Source of the DNA: a virus
Length of the DNA: 20,118 nucleotides
Virus record (IMG/VR): IMGVR_UViG_3300040815_001840
Coordinates: 1-20,118 of that record
Strand: one strand, 5' to 3'
The position numbers and the translations under genes are program-made. Of the stretch, positions 1-7,403 are shown in pieces (position 1 is the stretch's first letter; each line of letters starts with the position of its first letter). A model generated the notes under the pieces. The model was not told the origin of the DNA, ran no database searches, and saw only the letters and a list, made by a program, of their open reading frames with translations.

Positions 1-2502
1 AGGGATTCTTCATCTACCAATGGTACTTATTACTTTGGAGCAAGTGGTGGTGAAACTCTCAATATGAGTGGTTCGGCAAATGGTAACCCATATTTCCATG
101 CATTTGGTATTGGTTCATTACCACAGGGAGTTTGGTGTTTGGCTATTGGATTTATGTATGCAAACAATCACTCTCGGACTTCAAGTTCTGGTTTAGGTGG
201 TGTTTGGAGATTAGATACTGGTCAAAAAATTGCAACATCTACTGATTACAAAATGAGATATACTGGTACGAGAAGCCAGACTCATAGAACATATTTGTAC
301 TACTCAACTGACCCTGCTGCATCTCTAAAATGGTGGGGACCTGGTGTATATGAGATAAATGGTAATGAACCAAACATTGAACAACTTTCTGGTAATAGAG
401 TAAATCAGGGTAATGGTTTATGGTTCGATAACGCATCTGCTATTGTAATGCCTGCACACAGCGGTACAATGAGATTGAGAACCAATACTCATTGGGATTC
501 TCAACCTGGTATTGATTTCATTGGTGGAGCTGGTGAATTCAGAATGAGTTCTGATACTGGTAATCTAAACTTGAGAATTGATGGATGGCATATCAACTAC
601 GATTATACCAATACACCGAGGGTTTATGATTTAAACGATAGTAACTATTATTCAGACCCTGCTTCTACATCGTACTTCAACGATATGAGAGCAAATATCT
701 ACTATGATAGAAATAGTACTTCTTATTATGGTGATTTTGCATCAACATCTTATATGAATGATGTTCGTGCAAACATTGTTTACGATAGAGAGAATACTGC
801 ATACTATTTTGGTAGTGGACAGGGTGATGCTCGTATGAATACGGCGAGAGCGTGGAATTTCTACGCTGATGATTGGTTTAGAAACTACAACCAAAACGAA
901 GGTCTATATAACCAATCAAGTGGTAATCACTGGTACTCATCTGGTGAATATTGGGCTATTGGTTATAGTGGTACTTCTAAGGGTATTATTGTAAGAGATG
1001 GACACCAAGGTACAGTTAGAGGATATTTCTACGCAACCGATTCTAATGAAATTGGTTTATTAGATTCCGATGGAAATTGGGCAGTAAGAGTTGTTCGGGA
1101 TTCTTATGTAGAAATGAGAGACAATGATGAGGTTACCTTCAGAATTGGACAAGGTGGTGTAGATGGTAACTATGGTACTGTTCAGACTCATGGTGGAGGT
1201 AAAGGTGGTTGGGAAGGATACTCAATCAATGGTAGATATGTGTTCATGTCATCAAACAACAATGAATCTGGTATCTACAACGATATTGATAATGAGTGGA
1301 TGACCATTTGGAGAAGAAATGGTGCAACTGAACTTTACTACAATGGTTCGAATGTAATGCAGACTCGGTCTGAAGGTATCACTGTTAATAGTAGTGGATA
1401 TATCTACGCTAAGAGATACTATGATAGAGATGCAACTGGATACTACTCAATTCCTGCTGGTAACTCTCGATTAAACACTTCGGTAACTAATACAACATAT
1501 TTAGGTTCGGATGGTAACAAAGGATACGCTACTTCATATGGTACATATTCTACATCATTACATAGGATAGCACACATATCGTTTGACTGGAACGCTAATT
1601 ACAATAATTACGCTTATCATGGTATCTCATCTACTAATAGTGGAGGTTCTTTTAGTGATAACATGTCTATCAACTCATACAATGATGTTACCATTAGATT
1701 GGATAGTAATAATAACAACGCTAATTCATATCTAAGAATTTCAGACAACTCTACTGGTAACGACCAAATCGCATACATTGGTAGAGAGGGTGGTAGTAAT
1801 CCAATTGCATATTTCTATGGAAGAGTATATGGTGAAGCATTCTTTGATAGAAATGATGGAAATTATTACGCTAATCCGGCATCAACATCCATAATGAACG
1901 AAATCCGTATTGATAGTCTTATACGGCACAATGGTGATACCAACACTTACATGCAATTCCATGCATCTGACCAATGGAGAGTTGTAACGGGTGGTTCGGA
2001 AAGATTAGAAGTTAATAACTCACAAATCTACGCTACTCGGGTATTTAGATGTACGCAAGATGTAATTGCATATTACTCTGATATAAGATTAAAGAATAAA
2101 AAAGGAAGAATAGGAAACGCACTTTCTAAGATTCTTTCATTGGATGGTTTCTATTATGAAACTAATGAGTTGGCAAACAATGTAGGATTTACCGAAGATG
2201 GGTTGCAAGTAGGTTTATCTGCACAACAGGTTAGAGATGTAATGCCTGAGGTAGTTCATTTAGCACCATTTGATTCTGATTATGATGAAAACGGAAACTT
2301 ATACTCTAAATCGGGTGAAGAATACTTAACTATTAAATATGATAGATTAGTTCCTTTGGTGATTGAAGGTATTAAAGACCAAAATAAGATTGTAACTTGG
2401 AACAATTCTAAAGTTAAAGAATTAGAAGGTATTATTGAAAAGCAACAAAACGAAATTGAAGAATTGAAAAAATTAGTAAATCAAATAATTAATAGAGATT
2501 AA
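1..2502 (+). CDS. Tail fibre protein, C-terminal part, with S74 intramolecular chaperone (5' end outside window)
   Basis: The reading frame is open from base 1, so the ATG at 64 is almost certainly internal; 833 residues are visible. Most of the protein is a Gly/Asn/Ser/Tyr-rich fibre shaft. It carries repeats of the type YDR-x2-T-x-YY-x2-PA-x-TS-x-MN-x2-R. Three form an exact 78-base tandem (622-699, 700-777, 778-855), with single copies near base 1, 1417 and 1840. The C-terminus (about 2065-2502) matches the Peptidase_S74 chaperone family: SDIRLK at 2077-2094, GLSAQQV, PEVV and YDRLVPLVIEGIK, then a coiled coil. In that family the domain trimerises the fibre and cuts itself off before the Ser of SDxRLK, using a Ser/Lys dyad; both residues are present. 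The role inferred is host receptor binding. Which T4 fibre it corresponds to cannot be told. Confidence 0.88.
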   Translation, partial: RDSSSTNGTYYFGASGGETLNMSGSANGNPYFHAFGIGSLPQGVWCLAIGFMYANNHSRTSSSGLGGVWRLDTGQKIATSTDYKMRYTGTRSQTHRTYLYYSTDPAASLKWWGPGVYEINGNEPNIEQLSGNRVNQGNGLWFDNASAIVMPAHSGTMRLRTNTHWDSQPGIDFIGGAGEFRMSSDTGNLNLRIDGWHINYDYTNTPRVYDLNDSNYYSDPASTSYFNDMRANIYYDRNSTSYYGDFASTSYMNDVRANIVYDRENTAYYFGSGQGDARMNTARAWNFYADDWFRNYNQNEGLYNQSSGNHWYSSGEYWAIGYSGTSKGIIVRDGHQGTVRGYFYATDSNEIGLLDSDGNWAVRVVRDSYVEMRDNDEVTFRIGQGGVDGNYGTVQTHGGGKGGWEGYSINGRYVFMSSNNNESGIYNDIDNEWMTIWRRNGATELYYNGSNVMQTRSEGITVNSSGYIYAKRYYDRDATGYYSIPAGNSRLNTSVTNTTYLGSDGNKGYATSYGTYSTSLHRIAHISFDWNANYNNYAYHGISSTNSGGSFSDNMSINSYNDVTIRLDSNNNNANSYLRISDNSTGNDQIAYIGREGGSNPIAYFYGRVYGEAFFDRNDGNYYANPASTSIMNEIRIDSLIRHNGDTNTYMQFHASDQWRVVTGGSERLEVNNSQIYATRVFRCTQDVIAYYSDIRLKNKKGRIGNALSKILSLDGFYYETNELANNVGFTEDGLQVGLSAQQVRDVMPEVVHLAPFDSDYDENGNLYSKSGEEYLTIKYDRLVPLVIEGIKDQNKIVTWNNSKVKELEGIIEKQQNEIEELKKLVNQIINRD

Positions 2503-2520
2503 TCTTTTTACTAATATAGT

Positions 2521-2530
2521 TATATTTATA
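2521..2530 (+). promoter_or_regulatory. Late-type promoter motif TATATTTATA
   Basis: Exact copy of the motif shared by eight intergenic sites in this window. It lies 23 bases before the ATG at 2554, and no TTTG -33 element is present. The promoter function is inferred from recurrence and position. Confidence 0.6.
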
Positions 2531-2553
2531 TAAACAAAGTAATGTAAACACAA

Positions 2554-3078
2554 ATGGCTTTAAAAATAAACAAACAAATCGGTACAAGTAAAGGTATCAC
2601 TTCTGAGGGATATGTTAGGATTGAATCATTTGAATTCAGAAAGCAAAATGGATTCTTGAGAGTATATCCAGTAATGTATTTAAATGAAGGTGCAGCATCA
2701 AGTGCTTCACAAGACTTATTCGATGCACATTCACCTGCAATGCTAGTTGAGGAGTGGGAAGCTAAGAATTATGAAATCAATGACGTTTACACTTTCCATC
2801 TAACTGAATCACAAGTAAGAACTAGAGATTTCTTACGAGTTGAGACTGTATCACAATCAGTTGACCAAATGATTCCAGACCCAGATAATCCTGGTGCAGA
2901 AATCACACAATCAACTTGGGAATACGATACTGTTACTGTTAGTGGTAGTGAAGAATACACCACAGATGTAATTTCAACAAATGCAATTGATAGTGTATCT
3001 ATATATGCATTTGCATATCCGTTATTGAAAGCAGAATTGAATACAAAATTCGGTTCAGCTAATGTAGAGGATGCATAA
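2554..3078 (+). CDS. Unknown 174-residue protein between fibre and sheath genes
   Basis: I do not recognise this protein. It begins MALKINKQIG and has a mixed, beta-rich looking sequence with no signal peptide, membrane segment or cysteine. A proline- and acid-rich loop (PDPDNPGAE, about residues 109-117) sits in the middle and the last residues are acidic. It starts at the first ATG after a late-type promoter motif and stands alone between the tail fibre and the sheath gene. The position suggests a small virion or tail-assembly component expressed late. A tail-completion or neck protein is possible, but nothing in the sequence proves it. Confidence 0.75.
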   Translation: MALKINKQIGTSKGITSEGYVRIESFEFRKQNGFLRVYPVMYLNEGAASSASQDLFDAHSPAMLVEEWEAKNYEINDVYTFHLTESQVRTRDFLRVETVSQSVDQMIPDPDNPGAEITQSTWEYDTVTVSGSEEYTTDVISTNAIDSVSIYAFAYPLLKAELNTKFGSANVEDA

Positions 3079-3090
3079 AATATAAAAGTG

Positions 3091-3148
3091 TAAAATCAAA
3101 TTTATCTTTTGGGGATTTTCCTTATATTTATATGTGTATTTGATTTTA
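3091..3148. repeat. 11-bp perfect inverted repeat around the sheath promoter
   Basis: The arms 3091-3101 (TAAAATCAAAT) and 3138-3148 (ATTTGATTTTA) are exact reverse complements separated by 36 bases. The late-type motif at 3123-3132 lies inside the loop. It is not followed by a clear T tract, so it is not a typical terminator. It could form a hairpin in read-through transcripts of the upstream gene, or bind a dimeric protein. Confidence 0.5.
3123..3132 (+). promoter_or_regulatory. Late-type promoter motif TATATTTATA (sheath gene)
   Basis: Exact motif 49 bases before the sheath ATG at 3182. There is no TTTG at the -33 spacing (the nearest TTTTGG ends about 10 bases upstream). A GGAG at 3168-3171 sits 10 bases before the ATG and may help ribosome binding. 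Confidence 0.6.
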
Positions 3149-3181
3149 TTATCAAAATAAACTTATTGGAGAAATAATAAT

Positions 3182-5503
3182 ATGGCAGAAAGAATAGTAT
3201 CACCTGGAGTTTTCACAAGAGAAAATGATTTATCATTCTTGGCACAGGGAGTAGGAGAAATCGGAGCAGCGTTCATCGGACCTTTTAAGCAAGGACCAGC
3301 GTTCGTTCCCACAATTGTAAGAACACAATCGGAATTCGAAGATAAATTCGGAACTCCCGATGGAACTTATTATACAGAATATGCAGTACAAAACTATCTT
3401 AGGGAAGCTGGGACAGCAACAATTGTAAGAGTTTTAGGAAAAACTGGCGATGATGCTGGTTATACTCAAGCTACACCAATTGGTTTATTAGCTACTGGTT
3501 CTGATGGAACGGGATATTTAGTATCAACATTACACTCATCTGTTAATGGTGATGATTCCTTTGGATTTGGTGCATATACTGTTTCACCATCTTTCAACAA
3601 TTTGGGCTCATTTGTAGTTAGTGGTAGTGGTATTGGTGAAGTATCATCTTCAGTAGTATCTTCTGATGGAAATGATGTAACTGATGTATTTGGTACTAAC
3701 CCATTAGGTAGTAAAGATGCATATGTTTATACATATTTCAAAAATGTAGCTGATTCAATTACATTTGAAACTGGTTCTGAATTTGGTGTTGATAATGTTA
3801 CAGCATTATCCCTACCAACGCAAGATTTCTCATATGAAGCAACTTGGGCATCTACACCATTTATTAAATCACAATTAATCTCAGGTGTAAGAAGTGATTT
3901 ATTTAAATTCCATACATTAGGATATGGTACGAATGAAAACACTAGATTTAAAGTTTCAATCTCCAATGTAAAAGCAGCGGGTGAAGATGGTGGTACTGAT
4001 TATTCAGTATTCTCTGTAACTATCCGTTCATTCTCTGATACTGATAAAAGAAAAGTAGTATTAGAAACATTTAACAATGTAAACTTAGACCCTGCATCTC
4101 CAAACTTTATCGCAAGAAGAATTGGTGATAGATATCTAACTATCGGTTCAGATGGTAAGATTACTGAAAATGGTGATTGGGTAAATAATTCAAAATATGT
4201 AAGAGTTGAAGTAGCAGCTCAGGGTTCTTATCCTGTATCAGCTGCACCATTTGGACATGGAGCATATACAAATCCAATCTATATTAATGGTGATGAAAGT
4301 TTAGTACCTGCTGTGGTTTACCAAACAGGTTCAGTAGTAAATACTGCTGGTTCTCCAACTTACTTTGCTGGATTTAATTTCGAAACTACTGGAATTAAAG
4401 ATGATAACGCTAACTACTTAAAACCAATTCCTGAAAGTGCAACTGTTGGAGCAAATGTTGATTTTGGATTCGATTCTCAACTTTCTTATGTAATGAGTGG
4501 TTCTGAATCATCTGATATGGTTAAGAGACAATTCTCTGTGGCATTCCAAAGTGGGTTTGATGGGCAATCTCCAGCAACTGAAATTAAATTAGGTTCTGAA
4601 ATTAATGCTGGTAATTCGCAGGGTTATGATTTATCATCGGCAACTGCTGGTGGATACTTATCATACGCTAAAGGTATCAACGCAATTTCAAACGCTGATG
4701 AGTGGGATATCAATATGGTAGTAACTCCTGGTGTTGTAAGAACATTACACCCAACTGTTATTACTAAGGTAATTGATATGGTTGAAGCTAGAGCAGATGC
4801 ATTTTACATCGCTGATTTCGCTGAAGCTGGTTCAACTATCTCAGATGTAACTGGACAAGCTAACTCAGTAGATTCAAACTACGCAGCAACTTACTATCCT
4901 TGGGTTAAGACGGTAGATACAAACACTAACAAATTAGTGAGTGTACCACCTTCAGTATTACTTCCAGCGGTTTATGCAGCAAATGACGCTATTGCAGCTG
5001 AATGGTTCGCACCTGCTGGTTTGAATAGAGGTGGTATTGTAGGAGCTGTTTCAGTTCTTAATAGATTAACACACTCTGAAAGAGATACCTTATACGAAAA
5101 CAAAGTTAACCCAATCGCTTCTTTCCCTGGACAAGGTATTGTGGCATTCGGACAGAAAACTCTGCAAGATAAGGCATCTGCGTTAGATAGAATCAATGTA
5201 AGAAGATTGTTAATTACTGTTAAGAAGTTTATCGCATCTACTTCTAGATTCTTAGTGTTCGAACAAAATACCGCTACAACAAGAGGTAGATTCATCAACA
5301 CTGTACAACCTTACTTAGAGGGAATCCAACAAAGACAAGGTTTATATGCATTCAAAGTAGTTATGGATGAGACTAACAACACACCTGATGTAGTTGATAG
5401 AAACATACTTGCTGGACAGATTTTCTTACAACCGGCTAAGACGGCTGAATTCATTGTAATTGATTTCAACATCTTACCAACTGGAGCATCGTTCTCGGCA
5501 TAA
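3182..5503 (+). CDS. gp18: Tail sheath protein, T4 gp18-like
   Basis: This is the contractile sheath subunit that polymerises around the tail tube and shortens on infection to drive the tube through the cell envelope. The N-terminus SPGVFTREND, followed by GEIGAAFIGPFKQGPAF and the EFEDKFG / YAVQNYLREAG segments, is typical of phage sheath proteins. The C-terminal part (about residues 600-773), including FVFEQN-like LVFEQNTATTRGRF, YLEGIQQRQGLYAFKVVMDETNN and the FIVIDFNILPTGASF ending, is the conserved core that makes sheath-sheath contacts. At 773 residues it is about 110 longer than T4 gp18 (659). The extra length seems to lie in the middle, Gly/Ser-rich region (about residues 90-480), where family members carry variable surface domains. 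Many codons end in C or A in the conserved parts, as expected of a highly expressed gene. The tube gene follows directly. Confidence 0.95.
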   Translation: MAERIVSPGVFTRENDLSFLAQGVGEIGAAFIGPFKQGPAFVPTIVRTQSEFEDKFGTPDGTYYTEYAVQNYLREAGTATIVRVLGKTGDDAGYTQATPIGLLATGSDGTGYLVSTLHSSVNGDDSFGFGAYTVSPSFNNLGSFVVSGSGIGEVSSSVVSSDGNDVTDVFGTNPLGSKDAYVYTYFKNVADSITFETGSEFGVDNVTALSLPTQDFSYEATWASTPFIKSQLISGVRSDLFKFHTLGYGTNENTRFKVSISNVKAAGEDGGTDYSVFSVTIRSFSDTDKRKVVLETFNNVNLDPASPNFIARRIGDRYLTIGSDGKITENGDWVNNSKYVRVEVAAQGSYPVSAAPFGHGAYTNPIYINGDESLVPAVVYQTGSVVNTAGSPTYFAGFNFETTGIKDDNANYLKPIPESATVGANVDFGFDSQLSYVMSGSESSDMVKRQFSVAFQSGFDGQSPATEIKLGSEINAGNSQGYDLSSATAGGYLSYAKGINAISNADEWDINMVVTPGVVRTLHPTVITKVIDMVEARADAFYIADFAEAGSTISDVTGQANSVDSNYAATYYPWVKTVDTNTNKLVSVPPSVLLPAVYAANDAIAAEWFAPAGLNRGGIVGAVSVLNRLTHSERDTLYENKVNPIASFPGQGIVAFGQKTLQDKASALDRINVRRLLITVKKFIASTSRFLVFEQNTATTRGRFINTVQPYLEGIQQRQGLYAFKVVMDETNNTPDVVDRNILAGQIFLQPAKTAEFIVIDFNILPTGASFSA

Positions 5504-5521
5504 ACAAAAAAGTGAATAACT

Positions 5522-5531
5522 AATATTTATT
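5522..5531 (+). promoter_or_regulatory. Late-type promoter motif AATATTTATT (tube gene)
   Basis: Variant of the shared motif, 22 bases before the ATG at 5554. It lies within a small palindrome, ACTAAT (5519-5524) and ATTAGT (5529-5534), with loop ATTT. An AAGG at 5539-5543 may aid ribosome binding. Confidence 0.5.
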
Positions 5532-5553
5532 AGTATAAAAAGGAAAATAACAA

Positions 5554-6042
5554 ATGGCAGAAGTATTAGAATTTAACGAAATGTTCTTCACCAACTTCGA
5601 ACCGAAGATGAAGAACCGCTTTATTATGGAGATTGATGGTATTCAATCTTACTTAATCAAAACAGCGGCAAGACCATCTATCAATTTCGAAACTGTGAAG
5701 TTGGACCACATCAACACTTATCGCAAATTGCAAGGTAAGGGTGAGTGGCAGGATATCACAATCACACTTTATGACCCAATTGTACCTTCAGGTGCACAAC
5801 AGGTAATGGAGTGGGTGAGATTGGGATATGAATCTTTAACTGGTAGAAAAGGATACGCTGATTTCTATAAGAAGGATATCGATTTCTATATGTTAGGTCC
5901 TGTTGGTGATAAAATCGAACAATGGAAGTTAAAAGGAGCATTTATTCAGGCAGCTAACTTCAATGATTTAGATTTCTCTTCTAATGACCCAGCTGATATC
6001 GAATTGACTTTAGCATACGATTACGCTATTTTGGAATTTTAA
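5554..6042 (+). CDS. gp19: Tail tube protein, T4 gp19-like
   Basis: This is the subunit of the inner tail tube through which DNA passes. It is 162 residues long, against 163 for T4 gp19. Family features are the early segment MKNRFIMEIDGI, then RPSINFETVKLDHINTYRKLQGKGEWQDITITLYDP, a central MEWVRLGYESLTGR helix, and the C-terminal WKLKGAFIQAANFNDLDFSSNDPADIELTLAYDYA strand pair. It follows the sheath gene as in T4 and has its own late-type motif, which would allow the high and separate expression needed for a major virion protein. A strong terminator lies 30 bases downstream. The start is the first in-frame ATG. Confidence 0.95.
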   Translation: MAEVLEFNEMFFTNFEPKMKNRFIMEIDGIQSYLIKTAARPSINFETVKLDHINTYRKLQGKGEWQDITITLYDPIVPSGAQQVMEWVRLGYESLTGRKGYADFYKKDIDFYMLGPVGDKIEQWKLKGAFIQAANFNDLDFSSNDPADIELTLAYDYAILEF

Positions 6043-6071
6043 TATATTATCCACTACTATATTTAGAAAAG

Positions 6072-6098
6072 AAGGTTCTCTTAGTGAGAACCTTTTTT
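6072..6098 (+). terminator. Rho-independent terminator after tube gene
   Basis: Perfect 9-bp stem AAGGTTCTC (6072-6080) / GAGAACCTT (6086-6094) with loop TTAGT, running into six T (6093-6098). It closes the sheath-tube transcription unit. Confidence 0.9.
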
Positions 6099-6122
6099 CG
6101 TTTTACAACTTTTTTGTTTTCA

Positions 6123-6132
6123 TATACTTATA
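6123..6132 (+). promoter_or_regulatory. Late-type promoter motif TATACTTATA
   Basis: One-mismatch copy of the shared motif, 24 bases before the ATG at 6157 and just after the terminator. There is no -33 TTTG. Confidence 0.5.
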
Positions 6133-6156
6133 TATACAAACAAATAAAGGTTAATT

Positions 6157-6927
6157 ATGAGCGATAACACATTTGAATTTCCAACGGAAATTATCGATTT
6201 ACCTTCAAAGGGATTACTTTATCCAGAAGGACACCCACTAAGAAAGGGGAATATCGAAATCAAATACATGACTGCAAGAGAAGAAGATATCCTTGCTTCT
6301 CAAACTCTAATCAAAAAAGGAGTAGTTTTAGATAAACTATTTGAATCGGTAGTTGTAGAAAAAGGTGTAGACATTAATGATATCTTCATTGGTGATAAAA
6401 ATGCAATTCTTTTGGCAACGAGAGTAATGGGATATGGTGCTGATTACAAAGTACAAGTAACTGACCCATTTACTTACGAAGAACAAGAGGTAACTATTGA
6501 TTTATCTAAGGTAAAAACCAAAGATTTTAATGAAGAACTCTTAAATGGTGATAATATTTACAAATTTAAGTTACCTAAGAGTGGTAAGGAGTTAGAATTT
6601 AAACTACTAACACATGGTGATGAAACTGAAATCACCAAAGAAAACCAAGCATTGGCTAGATTATATAAAGGTAAGGGTGATGCTACATTTGATGTAACTA
6701 CTCGTTTAAAATATATGATTAAATCAGTAGATGGTAATGATGATAGGGGATTCATTACTAAGTGGGTACAAAATGGTTTCTTAGCTTTAGATACTAAAGC
6801 ATTTAGAAAATTTGTTAACGAAATTAGTCCAGATATGGATTTAACTTTTGAATTTACTTCGGAGTTGACGGGTGAGAAGGAGGCACTTGATATTCCCTTT
6901 GGGATTTCGTTTTTTTACCCTTCCTAA
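6157..6927 (+). CDS. Baseplate protein, T4 gp26-like (T4 base plate family)
   Basis: The 256-residue protein opens with FEFPTEIIDLPSKGLLYPEGHPL; the IDLPSKGLLYP motif followed by an IEIKYMTAREEDIL segment is typical of the family that includes T4 baseplate hub assembly protein gp26. The C-terminus (IPFGISFFYPS) matches the family's usual ending with aromatic residues and proline. In T4, gene 26 is followed by gene 51 and other hub genes, and here too a small ORF and the tape measure follow. The last 56 bases overlap the next ORF in the +1 frame across a T7 run, so a minority product may be extended by frameshifting. It could equally be viewed as the upstream part of a tail-assembly chaperone pair. 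Family assignment comes from recalled motifs. Confidence 0.7.
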   Translation: MSDNTFEFPTEIIDLPSKGLLYPEGHPLRKGNIEIKYMTAREEDILASQTLIKKGVVLDKLFESVVVEKGVDINDIFIGDKNAILLATRVMGYGADYKVQVTDPFTYEEQEVTIDLSKVKTKDFNEELLNGDNIYKFKLPKSGKELEFKLLTHGDETEITKENQALARLYKGKGDATFDVTTRLKYMIKSVDGNDDRGFITKWVQNGFLALDTKAFRKFVNEISPDMDLTFEFTSELTGEKEALDIPFGISFFYPS

Positions 6928-7123
6928 AGATTACAGCATCCAACTTCACAATCAAATTTGGGAGTTGGTTAATTTTGGTAATGGATTTACTTGGAGAGAT
7001 GTTTACTTCATGCCAATCCAATGGAGAAAGTTTTACTTTAAGAAATTAGTTGACTTAAAGAAGAAAGAATCCGATGAATATAAAAAGATACAACAAAAAT
7101 CAAAAGTGAGGGTTAAAAGATAA
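6872..7123 (+). CDS. Small ORF overlapping gp26-like gene, probably expressed by frameshift (gp51-like or tail-assembly chaperone extension)
   Basis: This frame is open from a GTG at 6872 but has no ATG before 7010, well inside its body. The other possible starts (TTG at 6887 or 6899) have no suitably spaced ribosome site. The meaningful part begins about 6920 with LPKDYSIQLHNQIWELVNFGNGFTWRDVYFMPIQWRKFYFKKLVDLKKKE, a compact helical domain with aromatic and basic residues, then a lysine-rich tail. The layout (large ORF, slippery overlap, short ORF, then tape measure) is that of the gpG-gpGT tail-assembly chaperones, which bind the tape measure. By T4 gene order it would occupy the place of gene 51. 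The coordinates give the open frame; the true N-terminus is uncertain and may be the gp26-like protein itself. Confidence 0.6.
   Translation: MRRRHLIFPLGFRFFTLPKDYSIQLHNQIWELVNFGNGFTWRDVYFMPIQWRKFYFKKLVDLKKKESDEYKKIQQKSKVRVKR
6910..6927 (+). other. Candidate programmed frameshift site (+1 or -2)
   Basis: The gp26-like frame reads TTT TTT TAC CCT TCC TAA here. Seven T in a row (6910-6916) could allow a -2 slip, or the sequence TCC TAA A (6922-6928) a +1 slip at the stop codon. Either would enter the frame of the downstream 83-codon ORF, whose conserved-looking part starts exactly at this point. Confidence 0.45.
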
Positions 7124-7137
7124 TCCTCACTTTTTTT
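7102..7137 (+). terminator. Rho-independent terminator overlapping the end of the small ORF
   Basis: Stem AAAAGTGAGG (7102-7111) / CCTCACTTTT (7125-7134) with a 13-base loop that contains the stop codon at 7121-7123, followed by a T tract to 7137. Confidence 0.85.
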
Positions 7138-7143
7138 ATATCT

Positions 7144-7153
7144 TATATTTATA
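7144..7153 (+). promoter_or_regulatory. Late-type promoter motif TATATTTATA (tape-measure operon)
   Basis: Exact motif directly after the terminator, 28 bases before the ATG at 7182. It is the only promoter-like site seen for the 7.2-kb operon that follows. Confidence 0.6.
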
Positions 7154-7170
7154 GTTGTATAAAACTATAA
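7149..7170 (+). promoter_or_regulatory. Leader hairpin before the 70-residue ORF
   Basis: Perfect 8-bp inverted repeat TTATAGTT (7149-7156) / AACTATAA (7163-7170) with a 6-base loop. The right arm runs into the weak ribosome site AAGGAAA (7169-7175). The left arm overlaps the promoter motif, so only part of the hairpin may be transcribed from it. Confidence 0.4.
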
Positions 7171-7181
7171 GGAAATTACCT

Positions 7182-7394
7182 ATGTCAAAAGAAAAAACAA
7201 ACGAAGGATTATTTTCTGCAGCTAAGAAATTCTCTGATGCATTCTTTGATGGATTATCGAAAAACGCATCTGATAGAATGTTGGCTAAAGCTAAAAAAGC
7301 TGGTGTTCCAAAGGAACTAACCGATGTAATGGCTAAAATTCAGAAGGATAAAGATGAATTAGATGCTATTTTAAATAGAATAGCTAAAAAATAA
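7182..7394 (+). CDS. Small helical protein before tape measure, unknown
   Basis: A 70-residue, lysine-rich (many Lys, Ala, Asp), probably all-helical protein with no membrane segment. I choose the ATG at 7182 (MSKEKTNEG) because the frame's upstream TTG at 7155 lies in the promoter leader and AAGGAAA sits 6-7 bases before this ATG. It is the first gene of the tape-measure operon and ends 9 bases before the next start. A chaperone or small structural partner of the tape measure is possible from position alone. I do not recognise the family. Confidence 0.7.
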   Translation: MSKEKTNEGLFSAAKKFSDAFFDGLSKNASDRMLAKAKKAGVPKELTDVMAKIQKDKDELDAILNRIAKK

Positions 7395-7403
7395 TAAGTC
7401 CAT

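Noticed and set aside
64-66. ATG as start of the tail fibre gene
   Set aside because: The frame is open to base 1 and the upstream 21 codons fit the fibre repeat pattern, so the gene starts outside the window.
2488-2509. Terminator after the tail fibre gene (ATTAAT-AGAG-ATTAAT then TTTTT)
   Set aside because: The stem is six A-T pairs only and would be too weak; it may not stop transcription.
6877-6883. AAGGAGG as a ribosome site for the small overlapping ORF, or as a frameshift stimulator
   Set aside because: It is only 3 bases from the TTG at 6887 and 27 bases from the slip site, both unsuitable spacings; it encodes Glu-Lys-Glu in the upstream gene.
7155-7157. TTG as start of the small helical protein
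   Set aside because: It falls in the promoter leader hairpin; the ATG at 7182 has a spaced AAGG and gives a normal start.
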